Shown piece after piece: positions 9,266 to 52,625 of a DNA stretch of 64,000 nucleotides (position 1 is its first letter; every line of letters begins with the position of its first letter). Position numbers and translations under genes: made by a program. The stretch is from Brachycybe producta (Eukaryota > Arthropoda > Diplopoda > Playtdesmida > Andrognathidae). The stretch spans positions 2,877,155-2,941,154 of the forward strand of contig JAUPFP010000013.1 in the NCBI GenBank assembly GCA_036925085.1. Reading direction: 5' to 3'. The notes under the pieces were generated by a model that saw only the letters and a list, made by a program, of their open reading frames with translations, ran no database searches and was not told the DNA's origin.

Positions 9266-9271
9266 AATAAA
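9266..9271 (+). terminator. Candidate polyadenylation signal of gene A
   Basis: An AATAAA hexamer lies 21 bp after the gene A stop codon. It is very close but is the first canonical signal. Confidence 0.45.
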
Positions 9272-9657
9272 TTTTATTTTAATTAAAAGCAACTTTAAGG
9301 CCGTATTTCAAGCTCAGCAATGCCTACTACAGACCGGACGATAATCGCTCGGAACACGTATCTAGCGACTTAACAACAACACCTTTATCTTACACAGAGA
9401 CTTGTATCTGGATGATGCATGTACGGCCTTTGATGTTGCACGTCCAAACCGAATTCAGTATCTATTGTTCAAGTTCAGTAAAATATATTTATTTTTAATT
9501 ATGCAATTGTTTTCATAATTTCGCAAATTTGCACAGAATGCTCATGGAATGCGGAGATCAGCTGCGATGGGGATTTGCTTTCTTCCTCACGAAAATAATA
9601 AACCGTGCTGCTACCACAGCAACTGTTGCAACGGTGAAATGGAACACAAATGCGCAT

Positions 9658-9912
9658 GAGTTTTTATTACTCACTTTTATTTAACTTCATAATTTATTTG
9701 TTTGTCCACCATCTTCTGAAATATATTTGAAAGAAATCACTACTGCAAGGAATTGAACCCATGACCAAAATTACCATGTGCTGAGACACTAACCCCACTA
9801 CACCAACAAGACAAGACCCGATTACATCTTGTTTTACTTTTTAGACCTTTTTTTTTTATAAAAGCAAGTATCACACACACAAAAAAAATGGTTTTTGTTT
9901 AATTTTCTTGTT
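9658..9912 (-). mobile_element. tRNA-derived SINE, copy 1
   Basis: Read on the minus strand it has a tRNA-like A box (TGGTGTAGTGGGGTTAG) and a B box (GGGTTCAATTCC, at 9749-9760) at near-normal tRNA spacing. A shared tail without coding potential follows. It aligns end to end with 53915-54167. It does not fold as an intact tRNA gene. Confidence 0.8.
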
Positions 9913-10064
9913 TTCTTGCCAAAATATTTTCGAAATAAAACATACTGTGTTGTTTTCTATACGGTGCCCACGCAGGGCCAACGCTCCAAAACAGTGGGTT
10001 GTTGGGTTTATATCAATGGGGTTTTATATTTTCTGGTTTGGACAATGCATTTTCTATGCTGCAC

Positions 10065-10112
10065 TTGGACTCTTGTCTCTCTGCCATAAGCCTTTATGGC
10101 TGCTTGCAGAGT
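10065..10112. repeat. Dispersed hairpin motif, copy 2
   Basis: TCTCTCTGCCATAAGCC, a spacer and GGCTGCTTGCAGAGTA match 5955-6001, including the GGACTNTTGT-type lead-in. The two loops differ while the stem is kept. Confidence 0.6.
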
Positions 10113-10438
10113 AATTTTTCAAATTCAAATTCACTGCACATTATTTTTTAAATGGAGAAAACGTGGCACACTTAGCAAAACTCATGGCACACCAGCCTTT
10201 AGAAAAAATCACATATACTAGGAAAGTTTTATTTATTTTGCTTTGTTTTTCATTAAAAAGAAGTTAAAACTTGATCGAAAATATTAATTTCTATTAACAC
10301 AATCAATATAACATCTTAAATTTAGCGACAGACCCATTGGGAATCATTTCTCTAAAACCTTTTCTCTCAACTAAGTTACCAGATGTACCCTCAGCAAAAG
10401 TACATTCTATACACATGTGTAGCAGAGAGCTAGCATAA

Positions 10439-10643
10439 CAGGCAGTTAGAAAATAGGTCAAAACTTCAGTTGGCTCCGCCCTTGTTATGACAACTGGCAA
10501 CTTCTAATTGGCTGGTTATGTAGTCTGACGTTGAAAAGGGCGGAGCATGTGACGTCAGACTTCATAACCAGCCAATTAGAAGTTGCCGGTCGTCATAACA
10601 AGGGCGGAGCCAACTGAAGTTTTAACCTATTTCTAACTGCCTG
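10439..10643. mobile_element. Family F2 palindromic element, copy 2 (upstream of gene B)
   Basis: Ends CAGGCAGTTAGAAA and TTTCTAACTGCCTG. Arms run through GGCTCCGCCCTTGTTATGAC to a core with TGACGTCA. Flanks AGCTAGCATAA and TGCTACCATAT match at 8 of 11 positions, an old 11 bp target duplication. It ends 156 bp before the gene B start codon. Confidence 0.85.
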
Positions 10644-10799
10644 TGCTACCATATCGTACCCTACATGCAACCATCGTGTGAGCAATCCCTATAGAATAAA
10701 TGACGTCAAATATTCGTCCCCCCCCCCCCACCCTACATCTACATATAAAACCTAAAAATATTCTCCAATAATTATTATATTAAACATTTTTACTTCCAA

Positions 10800-10885
10800 A
10801 TGCCGCAAAAACGAATACATTACCTCAAGTTTTTTTTTACTTGTCCCACTGTATGTGCTTTTGGTGACGAAGTCTTCACAAGCAT
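10800..10885 (+). CDS. Gene B exon 1, signal-peptide exon with homopolymer frameshift
   Basis: MPQKRIHYLKFF is followed, after a T run, by LLVPLYVLLVTKSSQA in the next frame, ending T|GTGAGT in phase 1, as in gene A. Nine T at 10830-10838 give 86 nt; eight would give 85 nt and one open frame. Read literally, the first frame runs into a TGA overlapping the splice site. Confidence 0.7.
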
Positions 10886-13574
10886 GTGAGTATAATTATA
10901 ATGTGTCTTAATTAAAACTAAATAAGAGATTCAATGAACACCATGGATTTTGTTTCATTTTTTATGCTAGCGCTATTAATCCCCTATAGGTTATTGCTAT
11001 AAAGGTGGTACGAATCCTAAATTTTCTCGAATCCGAATCATAAAAGGTTTTCGAATCTCGAATCCTTCATATAAGAATCCTATATTATTTATTTAGAAGA
11101 TACAAATAAATGAAATAATATTAAATATTAAATTATTAATAATAATAATAAAAAAACAGTGTGGCACTAAGGGTCGCCACAAGATGATGAATTGATGATA
11201 TTGGTAATCCGGAATTGCAACCGAAACTGCAACAATCGCCGTTTTTTTGTTAGTGAATACTTTTATTGGACGTCAATAGAGTTAAAACTAATTTTACCAC
11301 ATTTTACCCATTCCTAGTATAAACCAATAGCGTCCTTTCTTATATGTAGAGCTTAGAATCCAAAGAGGATACGTGACATTTTTAGAAGAAAAATATAGAT
11401 ATAATAAGTGCTACATTTTGTCAATGAAATGACAAAGAATTTGGTGGACAAGATAAATAAATGAAAAAGCTACTCATTGCTGCTTTTATAGCATTAAAAG
11501 TTTCAAAACATAGAACTAATGTATGACATTGCTATCTTTGTAGATATACGTATTCTTATTTAAACTCAATTATTCCCTAGAATGGTTCATCACTTAATTC
11601 CTCTTGGCTTCTAACATTCTAAGCACCTCGTAATACACGGTATATGCTACGAATCTAGCTACAACTTATACGAATTATATTAGTTTTCGTATAGGAGGCT
11701 ATATGGCTATAATTGTGCAGCGTTTACATTTTTCATAACTCTTCGCTGCCATAAAAACGAGCTTGAAAGAAACTGCAATTTTGAAAAAGAAAAAAAATAT
11801 ATATATACGTCATTTATATTAAATGATTAAAAATAGTTTCTGTTAATAAAACAATACTAAAATAAATATCATTCTTGGAGTATTTAGAACGATATAAAAG
11901 GTAAGTTTCATTATTTTACATTGTGCCGTTCCCGAATTATATCGCCAAGAACAAAATTTCAAAATTTGATCAAAATTTAATTATAAGTTTATAACTAATT
12001 ACATCATAGATTGACTTCATTATTTTTTAATTACGTTTATGATTGTACGCAGAAAACAGCATCAAAATGTCACATTCCAAACTGAAGCAATAGCGCGCTC
12101 AGAAATGATTTTAGGATCCACAAACACACAGATTTATGGCTCGTTTTGCACTTTTGTCTACCAATCTTATGCTGTAGTAGGCCTATCTTTGTGCTATTTA
12201 CCAAGCGATAAATATCCAAAAGTAATAAAGTGACGTCGTTATACATGTATTATGTAGAAAATAATTAATATCTAGAAATAGTAGCTGAATATTATGCATT
12301 ATGGAATTTGTTTTAAAATATTCTTGTTATAGCAATTTAAAGAAAAATGGCCAATTTACATATTTTTGGACCTTTGTTGCTCTGAAAGAGCATATAAAAA
12401 ATATGAATTTATTTCATTTGTATTAACTGTAAGTTCAGGCCTACTGTTGAACCCAGTTAAGGCCTGTTTCCATGTGTGGCATGATAAATAATCTTAATAA
12501 TGCAGTGACACCACAAGGCTGTTCTCTACTGCACATGTGCATCGTTTAATCGTAACAATGATTAAATTTATGAGAAATCATACAGGATATGACACTGCTT
12601 ATTTCAGGATATAACACAGAATAGGAGAGAGCTACCTTGAATTGCTGCTGCACCAGATCTAATCCAGATATATAACTAGCTAATGTTAAAGGTGTCTGAG
12701 ACTCTTGACTCGCAACCTAGCCATAGTTAAGACTTTGAGGCCTTGATTATTTTTATTTTTTTTAATTCCAAATTTCTGCTTGTTTTTATGCGTGTGTGAT
12801 CCACCCTCTAAGTGGTGAATGCTAATAGTAAATTAGTCGTTTTTATATTAGTGGCTATAATATGTTTAAAGTTTTCATTATTATTGTTATTAGTACAGAG
12901 TTTTGTTCATTCTTGCAAAAATATTGATGTTTTCTAAAATAAACTTTTCAGCTCAGCCTTTATCCGAAGAAATCATTACTAGCATCAACAGATTAAAACA
13001 CTTTGCGATTGGAAACATCAAATTGAATATCATTAGTATTGAACCGCTTTTCATCGAAAAGATTGTTTCGAACATCAAAGTGAATGCAAAGACTGTGACA
13101 GTGACATACTCTGACACAAGGGTGAATCTTCTGAGACAATTTCACATCGACAAACATAAAAGTGTCGACGGAAAACTAGTATTGAACTTGCAACAGATAA
13201 CCATTAGTAGTACATGTACGATTTCGAAAGGTTTTCTATATGGCTATGGCAAACTTGACATTTCTGCAAATAATGTTGTCATAACGTGCGATGCAAGTGA
13301 ATCTGACGAAACTGACAAAACCTTACTAAGCAATCTGAACATTGAGATGAAACATGATATCATGTTCATAATTAGAAAAGGCAGAAACATATGGGAGAAA
13401 TTTCGCATAAAGTTTTCTAGAAATAAGACACTAGATTTAACTGATGTAGGCTTTCGTCAGTTGTTATACGATACTCTTAAGCTATGCTTGGAACGAGAGC
13501 TTCAGAATGTCCTAAACAATAACCTGGCAAACCTACCTGACCTTATGTCTCCTATTGATGAGCGCCAGGCCTAG
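10800..13574 (+). CDS. Secreted TULIP / juvenile-hormone-binding (takeout)-like protein, gene B
   Basis: A two-exon paralogue of gene A (10800-10885 and 12952-13574), about 235 residues if the exon 1 frame is taken as intended. Exon 1 gives a signal peptide (core FLLVPLYVLLV, end SSQA). Exon 2 carries IEPLFIEKIVSNIKVN, a long beta region with one Cys at the same place as in gene A (SSTCTISKGFLYGYG), LNIEMK, GRNIWEKFRIKF and a C-terminal helix LLYDTLKLCLERELQNVL. The role is presumed to be extracellular binding of a hydrophobic ligand. The exon 1 frame is broken by one extra T in a run of nine (10830-10838). This is either a consensus error or a sign that B is decaying; exon 2 itself is fully open. 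Confidence 0.75.
10886..12951 (+). other. Gene B intron
   Basis: This 2.07 kb AT-rich intron has no coding content that I can support. A short stretch of repeated GAATCC/CGAATC words lies near 11005-11095. Confidence 0.7.
12952..13574 (+). CDS. Gene B exon 2, TULIP domain and stop
   Basis: The acceptor is aaacttttcag. The exon is open to TAG at 13572-13574. Its first two bases complete the phase-1 codon from exon 1 (giving Ser), followed by QPLSEEIITSINRLKHF. Confidence 0.88.
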
Positions 13575-13844
13575 CTATTCGAATGAACATGAATTAACCT
13601 CCAAATTTTTAACGTTTGTTCAATTTGACGCTTAATGAGTGGGGCGCTTATTCAATTTTCTAGAGGGAGGAGGCGACTGTATATGTTTGTAAAGATATCA
13701 GTTCATTACTAACTTCATTGCGCACATTTGGTACGGCAGCGCTTACGGTTCTTTGGCACTTCGTGCTTAAATGATAGGGTCTAACTATTTTCGTTAGTTT
13801 TAATGCACCTTGATAGCTAGGTTTATCAATTCAGTTCGACATTT

Positions 13845-14015
13845 GTTTAATTTTGCATTTGTTCAGTTTGTTGTTTGTTGCAATCGATGCTTATTCAATT
13901 TGGGATTTGTTCAGTTTAGCACTTGCTCAGTTTGGCACTTGTCATGGTTGGCGTAGCCGCGCCTGTTCCAATTGGTGTCTGTTCTATTTGGCGCTTGTTC
14001 AATTTAGCACTTGTG
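13845..14015 (+). repeat. Short-period degenerate tandem repeat
   Basis: Variants of TTCAGTTTGGCACTTG recur every 16-17 bp (for example TTCAGTTTAGCACTTG, CTCAGTTTGGCACTTG and TTCAATTTAGCACTTG). Related words occur earlier at about 13615-13655. The open frame over it is a by-product of the repeat. Confidence 0.65.
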
Positions 14016-14608
14016 CACTGCCTCCCAAGTTAACTAAACACAATGGCAAACACAGTGAGACGAAATGTGTTTTTTACTCCTATACCGTTGAGGGAATTGA
14101 TGAGTGTTTAGTGTGCCAGCACTTGACGCCAAACACCAATTAATAATCCGACCTCAATAACTAGAAGCATTACTAACCTCCACCTAAAGTCCCTATCGTC
14201 GTATGCGATGAAGATAAACATGAGGATTTGGGGAACATGAAATGCACAAGGTGTCAAAAAGGGGGCACATTGATGTCAGTGCAGGTGAGTAGTCGGCCTA
14301 GTGTATTCACCCCCCCCCCCCCATTTGACTCCATCGTTGCCATTTCTTTATGCGATTGTTGGACAATTGAAAAGTTGGTGGTTTGCTTCTAGCCTAAGCT
14401 GTAAAAAAATAAGATTGATTAACGTTCAATGTTCATATTTGATTGAGACATATTTTGTTAATTTGTAAAATTGCATTATGTTGATTTTTTTTAAGTGTGT
14501 ATTTGAAAAATCAAAACACTTTTATGACATAAAAATTGCAGAAATTCAATGTATTTAATTTATGTACAGTACCATCATGACAATTATTGCAATATTAAAA
14601 CATTGTAA

Positions 14609-15214
14609 TAGATGCTTTACGCACTGTAAAACGAAATGTGAGAAAATACGAAATACATTAAAAATACGACATATTTAAAATTATTTCATATTTTCAGTCT
14701 AATTTTACAAGTGTCGTTACGATATTTTTTCTCTTTTTCGTGACGAAAGTTTTCTTATATTTCGTTACCACAAAAAAGTCGCGCATGCGTGTTTGTTGAC
14801 ATTTTGAGTAAAAAAAAGCAGCCATTTATTTTGAAGCAATTAGTACATGCAATCTCCAGGAAAGCATTAAATTGGCCCAACAAACAGCAGCAGATGTTAG
14901 GTTAAAGGTAGGTTATAATATTTAATTGTTTATTGTTACTTTTTATTTATTTGCTGTTATTACCATTTCCATCCCTTGTTGTCGCCGTTGTGATTTCTGG
15001 TTTTAGTAATGCACATAGGTACTTTTTGTTTCAGGTTTTAATTGTAGCCAAAAATGTGATTTTTCGTGTTTTATTTTAATTTTTTTCGTTTTGGCAGAAC
15101 GCAAACCATTAACGAAACTTAATTACGAAATAAATAAAAAACGAAATTAATTTAAAATATATCGTTTTCATTTTATTTCGTGTATTTTTTGGACGAAAAA
15201 TCGCAAAGCATCTA
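14609..15214. mobile_element. Inverted-repeat element, about 600 bp
   Basis: TAGATGCTTTACG at the left faces CGCAAAGCATCTA at the right, and the flanking 80 bp on each side are also AT-rich inverted relatives (ACGAAAT words). There is no coding capacity, so it is probably non-autonomous. It is the only copy in this window. Confidence 0.6.
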
Positions 15215-17779
15215 ATATTAATTATTGTTAATATTAAAAAGAATAAATTTTGACCAATATTGTTCATTATTAATACACATACAGTAGTTTCATTATTTGT
15301 AAATTTGTAATATAACGCTCAAGCTTAACGTGAAAGCTTACTAATATTTAAATTGAATTGCATAAATTTGCAGCGATTACTGTAAAAGCCCTGAGTTGTA
15401 CATACGTAGATTGGGATGTAGTATAGGTTATATCATTATTAAAAAAGAAGTTTCGTGTTTAGTAAACAATCATATATATAAAAATATTTTTTTTAAGTAT
15501 GCCATTCACATAAATATACTTTTATATATATATAATTTATATATATATATATATTTTTTTAATTTTAAATTAAAGATAACTGCCCTAGGATAGGCTCCAC
15601 TGCTAGTTACAAATGTTATCCATGTGGGATTCTTGTAAAATGAGTTTCATGCTCCAACAATGGAAGATGAAAGGGGAGAAAGAGAGGCTATATTGGGGTA
15701 AAAAGAGAAGCAAAAAAAAAAGACAGAAACAGGGAGCCAAGCAAACAAGCACTAGGTTTGTAAACCAATGTGATAGACGCTTGCAATGCTGACAAAAAAA
15801 AATGAAGGCTTTATATATTTTTGGTGCTTGTTGTATCGATATATAGGTGGTGTTAGTAGTGATGATGATGATCATGGTGGTAGACAACGAGCATCATAGA
15901 AAATCCAAAAGCAAGCAAGCAAAGGAGAGAGAGAGACTGACTGACAGACAGTAACAGTTTTCATATGGCATTTATTTTTGTATAAAAGTGTGTTTCAACG
16001 AGCCACCAACCGCCACCATCTAATAATATATATTTTCTACCACTTCCAACACCATTTATGTTTGTGTTACTACTGTTGAAAAATATATAATCAAAATGTG
16101 TAATGGTGTTATATATAATACAGCAGTTATATTAACACTAATGTAAAAAAAAATAACAAGGTTTGGTTGGCTATTGCCAAATTCTATCGCGGGAATCACA
16201 GCATGTGTGAACGGAGAAAACAGAAAAGGATGAGCGTCAAATCAAGACAAGACTTATTGGTGATATAAAATAGAGAGAGAGAGACAGAGAGAGAAAGAGC
16301 GAGAGGAGAAGAAGCTCCGCCTTATAAACGTTAACTAAACTTCTCTGTATTACATATAGATGTAAATGAAACCCATGTGTTTTGTTTTTGTTTTCTTAGT
16401 TATGTTTTTTTTTTGTTCTGCTAGGAATTTTCAAATGCTGTGATTGCATTGAAAAAACATAATATCGGTTTTATTACATATATATATTATATAACATTGA
16501 TTTTTTTTAATCAGTTTTCTTTATATATTGAGTTGTTTTTTTGTTCTGTTTTTGCCATTTTATTTTTTTTTGCCAAGCCTAAACAAATTGAATTTTTCTT
16601 CTTTGCTTTGAGATTTTTTTTAAAAAAAAGCTGCAGTAATATAATCGAGAACCGAAATAGTTGTTCCGCTCAAAATGAGACTCTGTGGCACCGTGCCCAT
16701 TATTATATACAACCAAACAACAACATCAACAACGGATTCCTCGTAAGAAGAAGAAGAAGAAGATAGAGAAAGAAATACAAGGCATTTTGGTATGTGGTAT
16801 TTTGTGACAAGATATTGTTTTCTCAGAAAAAAAATTTCGTTTAAAACAGTTAATGCAGTTTTAAAATAAATTGTTAAAATGACTAGAAAAAAAATCATCA
16901 GACAAGAAACTTAACAAGATGGAGAAAAAAAAAAGTACAAAAGTAAGAAATTGTGTAAAAAAAATCAGAAAAAGGTTAAAAAAACAACTGTTAAAAATAT
17001 TAATGTAAAGTTTTAGTTCTTGGCTTTAAATTTTAAACATAAGATATATAATTTTTTTTGGCAAAAGCCTAAAACAATAGTAAAAGACAACAAACAAAAA
17101 CGTGTAAGCCCATAGTTCTTTACTAATTTATTACAAAAATATTATTGTAGAAAACAATTTTTACTGGTATAGATTGTGATGGACAATTTCATGAAATTTA
17201 TTTTGTTGAAATATGAAATTTATGCAAAGTTACTATTAACTAATTAAATCTAGAATCTACTAGAATAATTAATTAGACACAGTGTTTGAATGAAGTTACA
17301 CTTGTAACAAATTTACAAAATTGAATATTAAAAACTTTCCATTTCATTCAAAAATGAATGAAGAAAATGAAACAGATTTCAAAAACTTTGAACATAAAAT
17401 TGACGCAATTACAATCACCATTTTTTTTTTCGTTTATGGTTTCAGTACTAGGAAACTGGTATTTTTAAATAAATTTCACATTTTCTTTTAAATATTTCAA
17501 ACTCATGTCATGTGAAATATTTCAATGAAATGAAATATTTCACATATATTTCAAGTGAAATATTTCAATGGCACATCACTCGGTATATCTGTACTACAGT
17601 ATTACTTCAGGCTTTTACCAAAATGAATTTAAACTAATTAAAACATTTCTTAGTTATAACTTAAAGGCAAAATGTTTGGATCAAAGGCATAATCACAATT
17701 CCAACTCATTTTGCATACGTTATTGACACCATAATGAGTGTCATATGTGCAATATTAATCATTTTAAGATATTTTATTA

Positions 17780-18030
17780 ACACATTGATTTTCAAAACTC
17801 TGGTTATTGTGCGTTTAATGAGCAAAACTAATTATAAATTGGAAACTTGTTAGAAACTAGCATGGCATTTTGATGTTGATATCTTTCAACATTTTTTATA
17901 GACAAAAATTTAAAATTTAAAAATATGAACTTACAAAAATCTTATTTTGAAAGAAATCAATATGAAATTACCTTAAAGTGATTGGAGCTACTTTTCTAGT
18001 TTCTATCACATTCAAGTTTACGTTTTAACA
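17780..18030. mobile_element. Family F3 foldback element, copy 2
   Basis: Left: CTCTGGTTATTGTG and GTTGATATCTTTCAACA. Right: TTTTGAAAGAAATCAATATG and GAGCTACTTTTCTAGTTTCT. It is diverged but keeps the arm order of the family. Confidence 0.65.
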
Positions 18031-18224
18031 ATCACATTAATCCAAAATAAAAATGCATAAATAAAACAAATTGCACCTTTTGCCAGAAAAAAAATATTAC
18101 AAATCGTTTTGGTTTTATATTTTTTGTTATTCTTTTTATGAATGTAGGTGGTCACTACTATTAATTCTATTTTTTATTAATTGTATCTTTGCTATAAAAA
18201 ATAATTTTTATTTGTACTTAATGT

Positions 18225-18325
18225 ATAATTTTCTTGCATTATTGAAGTTTGTTTTATTTGCATACTAATTTCGAAAAACAATTTGCATGTTTTTGAATTT
18301 TAATTTGCATAAAAGTTTTAACCTT
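18225..18325. repeat. Dispersed repeat related to 63775-63995
   Basis: TTTATTTGCATACTAATTTC, GAAAAACAATTTGCATG and TTTGCATAAAAGTTTTAACC match the unit at the right end of the window. Confidence 0.5.
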
Positions 18326-20044
18326 ATTTGCAACTTAAGAAATAAAACAAAAATAAAAAAGTACAATAAATAAAACACAACTGACTGAAAGACGAGAAAG
18401 AAAAAAAAACGGTAAAGCAGTTCCGCGATTTAAACAACATTTGAAACGGTTTAAGAAATATATCAATGACTAAAAAAAATGATAAAACAGTTGTGGAAAA
18501 AAAGCGAATAAATAACAAAAATTGATCAAAAGTAGGAAATCAAGCTTTTCGGTTAAAAAATTAAAAATTGTAAGAAAAATAAGATATTGTAAGGAAACTT
18601 TTTTTAAAAGTTTCTTTTTTGTTATATCTTGTAACCGAACCTAAGAACTTTACGGATTTGAAATATGTATTTATTTTTTGATATCTTTTTTATACTTTTT
18701 AAACAGAAAAAAAAAGGTGCTGTGAAGATAAAAAAGAAGGGTCATGAGTTTGGATTTTTTGATGGAAACTACGAAAAAAAAAAAAGGAAATAAGGTGCAA
18801 CCTCGAATATAAAAAAATGTGATAGAAAAATGCAGAAAAAGGAACTCCAAAAAAAAAATATCGATGAAGTTTAGATGTGATTTTTAAGGCACCTCTCTCT
18901 TTATCATCTTATATGTGGGAAGAAATAAGAAAACCAGATTCCTGTTATATATTTTTTCAATATCTTCGTATTTTTTGGCTTTAAGTATATATTTTTTTTA
19001 TTTTTGCTAAGCAAATAAAAAACACCTTCTCGAAGGAACCGAGCCAAAAAAAAATATTCAATAAACATATTTGAAGAAAAAAAAATGCAAACAAATATTC
19101 TGAACTTTCCATCTTGATCAAATAAACAACAACAACAACAACAACAATGATTTTTACCATCAAAGTTCTGAAGTTCTAGTAAAATTCATCAAGTTTTTAT
19201 GTTTGTCACGACATTCTTTTGCATAAAATTGGACAGACAACATCGAAAATAATTGAATATTTCTTTTATTCCAATTCAACTTTCATCCCAATAATGACGG
19301 TTATAAACATGAAGAAATTATATTAATAATAACTATACGAATAATATTTTTTCTATCTATCTCTCTCTCAAGACAATAATTTTGTATTGCATACTTGTCG
19401 CAAAAGTAATCATCATCAAGGAACAATTCCTAATTAAGGAGGAGGAGGAGGAGGATAATGATGAACATTGTAAAAAAATGAGAATGAGACGTGCAAAAAA
19501 AAATTCTGTCTCACTTTCTCTTGTTTTATATAGTTTATTTCCATTGAATTACAAAATTGGCACACGGAATACTAAAGACGAATAAGGCGAAAATCATGAG
19601 CCAGAAGTAAATTAAATGATATATAGTATAAATATATATATACAGTATATATATAAAAAACCTCCTGATCATTTGCAATGAAAAGGGAGGAGTAGACCAA
19701 AAACAACAGCCAACAACCAAAAACATAAAAAAATAAAAGAGAACACGCAATAATTCTACATCTCACAAGAATAGAAATGGACTTATAATCAATAATTCCA
19801 CATATCTTGTGTTCCAACAATAATATTATATTTCAATGAATAAATGAAAAAAAATCCTGACAAAAACTGCAGATTTTTGAAAAGTCAAATATAGTTTTCA
19901 AAATTTGAAATAGCAGATTCACAATATTTTTTTTAATTTATTTTAATAATAATAATATTAATTTATTTATCTCAAAGGTGTGCAAATAAATATCACAACT
20001 TAGATTAGAAATTAAGTCATAAAACAAATATACAAAATTATTAG

Positions 20045-52259
<32,215 letters not shown>

Positions 52260-52462
52260 TTTTTATTTTGGACATGTACAGCATGCAAACATCAGCAAAC
52301 AGATACACACTCACACACACACACATGCGCATCCACACACAAAAAAAACTCATTCATTTGAAAGCCTGAATAGACTGTATTAGTGTGTACATTGAATACA
52401 AATCGTATAAACATCTATTTTCACAAAATGAAACATTGAAATGCAATGGTAATATGTTGGAA

Positions 52463-52468
52463 AATAAA
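52463..52468 (+). terminator. Candidate polyadenylation signal of HS3ST (proximal)
   Basis: An AATAAA about 200 bp after the stop codon. A second lies at 52620-52625. Which is used cannot be told from sequence. Confidence 0.4.
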
Positions 52469-52619
52469 TTAATATTATTCTATAGTATATTGTATAAAAG
52501 AACAATCTGATGAATCGTGATGATAGTGATAATGATTGTAAGTTTGTTATGAGTGGAGCGATCACCAAATCATAATAAAAGAAAACCTGTACATATTTAT
52601 GTAAATAATATTGCATGTA

Positions 52620-52625
52620 AATAAA
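52620..52625 (+). terminator. Candidate polyadenylation signal of HS3ST (distal)
   Basis: AATAAA in GTAAATAAATG, about 360 bp after the stop codon, preceded by T-rich and TGTA words. Confidence 0.4.

Larger units (their letters stand above)
9246..10799. other. Spacer between the two TULIP genes
   Basis: This 1.55 kb region has no coding sequence. It contains a tRNA-derived SINE (9658-9912), the second copy of the small hairpin motif (10065-10112) and a family F2 palindromic element (10439-10643). Confidence 0.75.

Noticed and set aside
9749-9803. Possible tRNA gene
   Set aside because: A and B boxes are present, but the arms do not pair as a tRNA and a second copy with the same tail exists, so it is a SINE.
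12039-12233. Open frame in the gene B intron
   Set aside because: It is short, without family resemblance, and lies inside an intron supported by matching phases.
13853-14143. 96-residue open frame after gene B
   Set aside because: It is the reading of a 16-17 bp tandem repeat and has no domain features.
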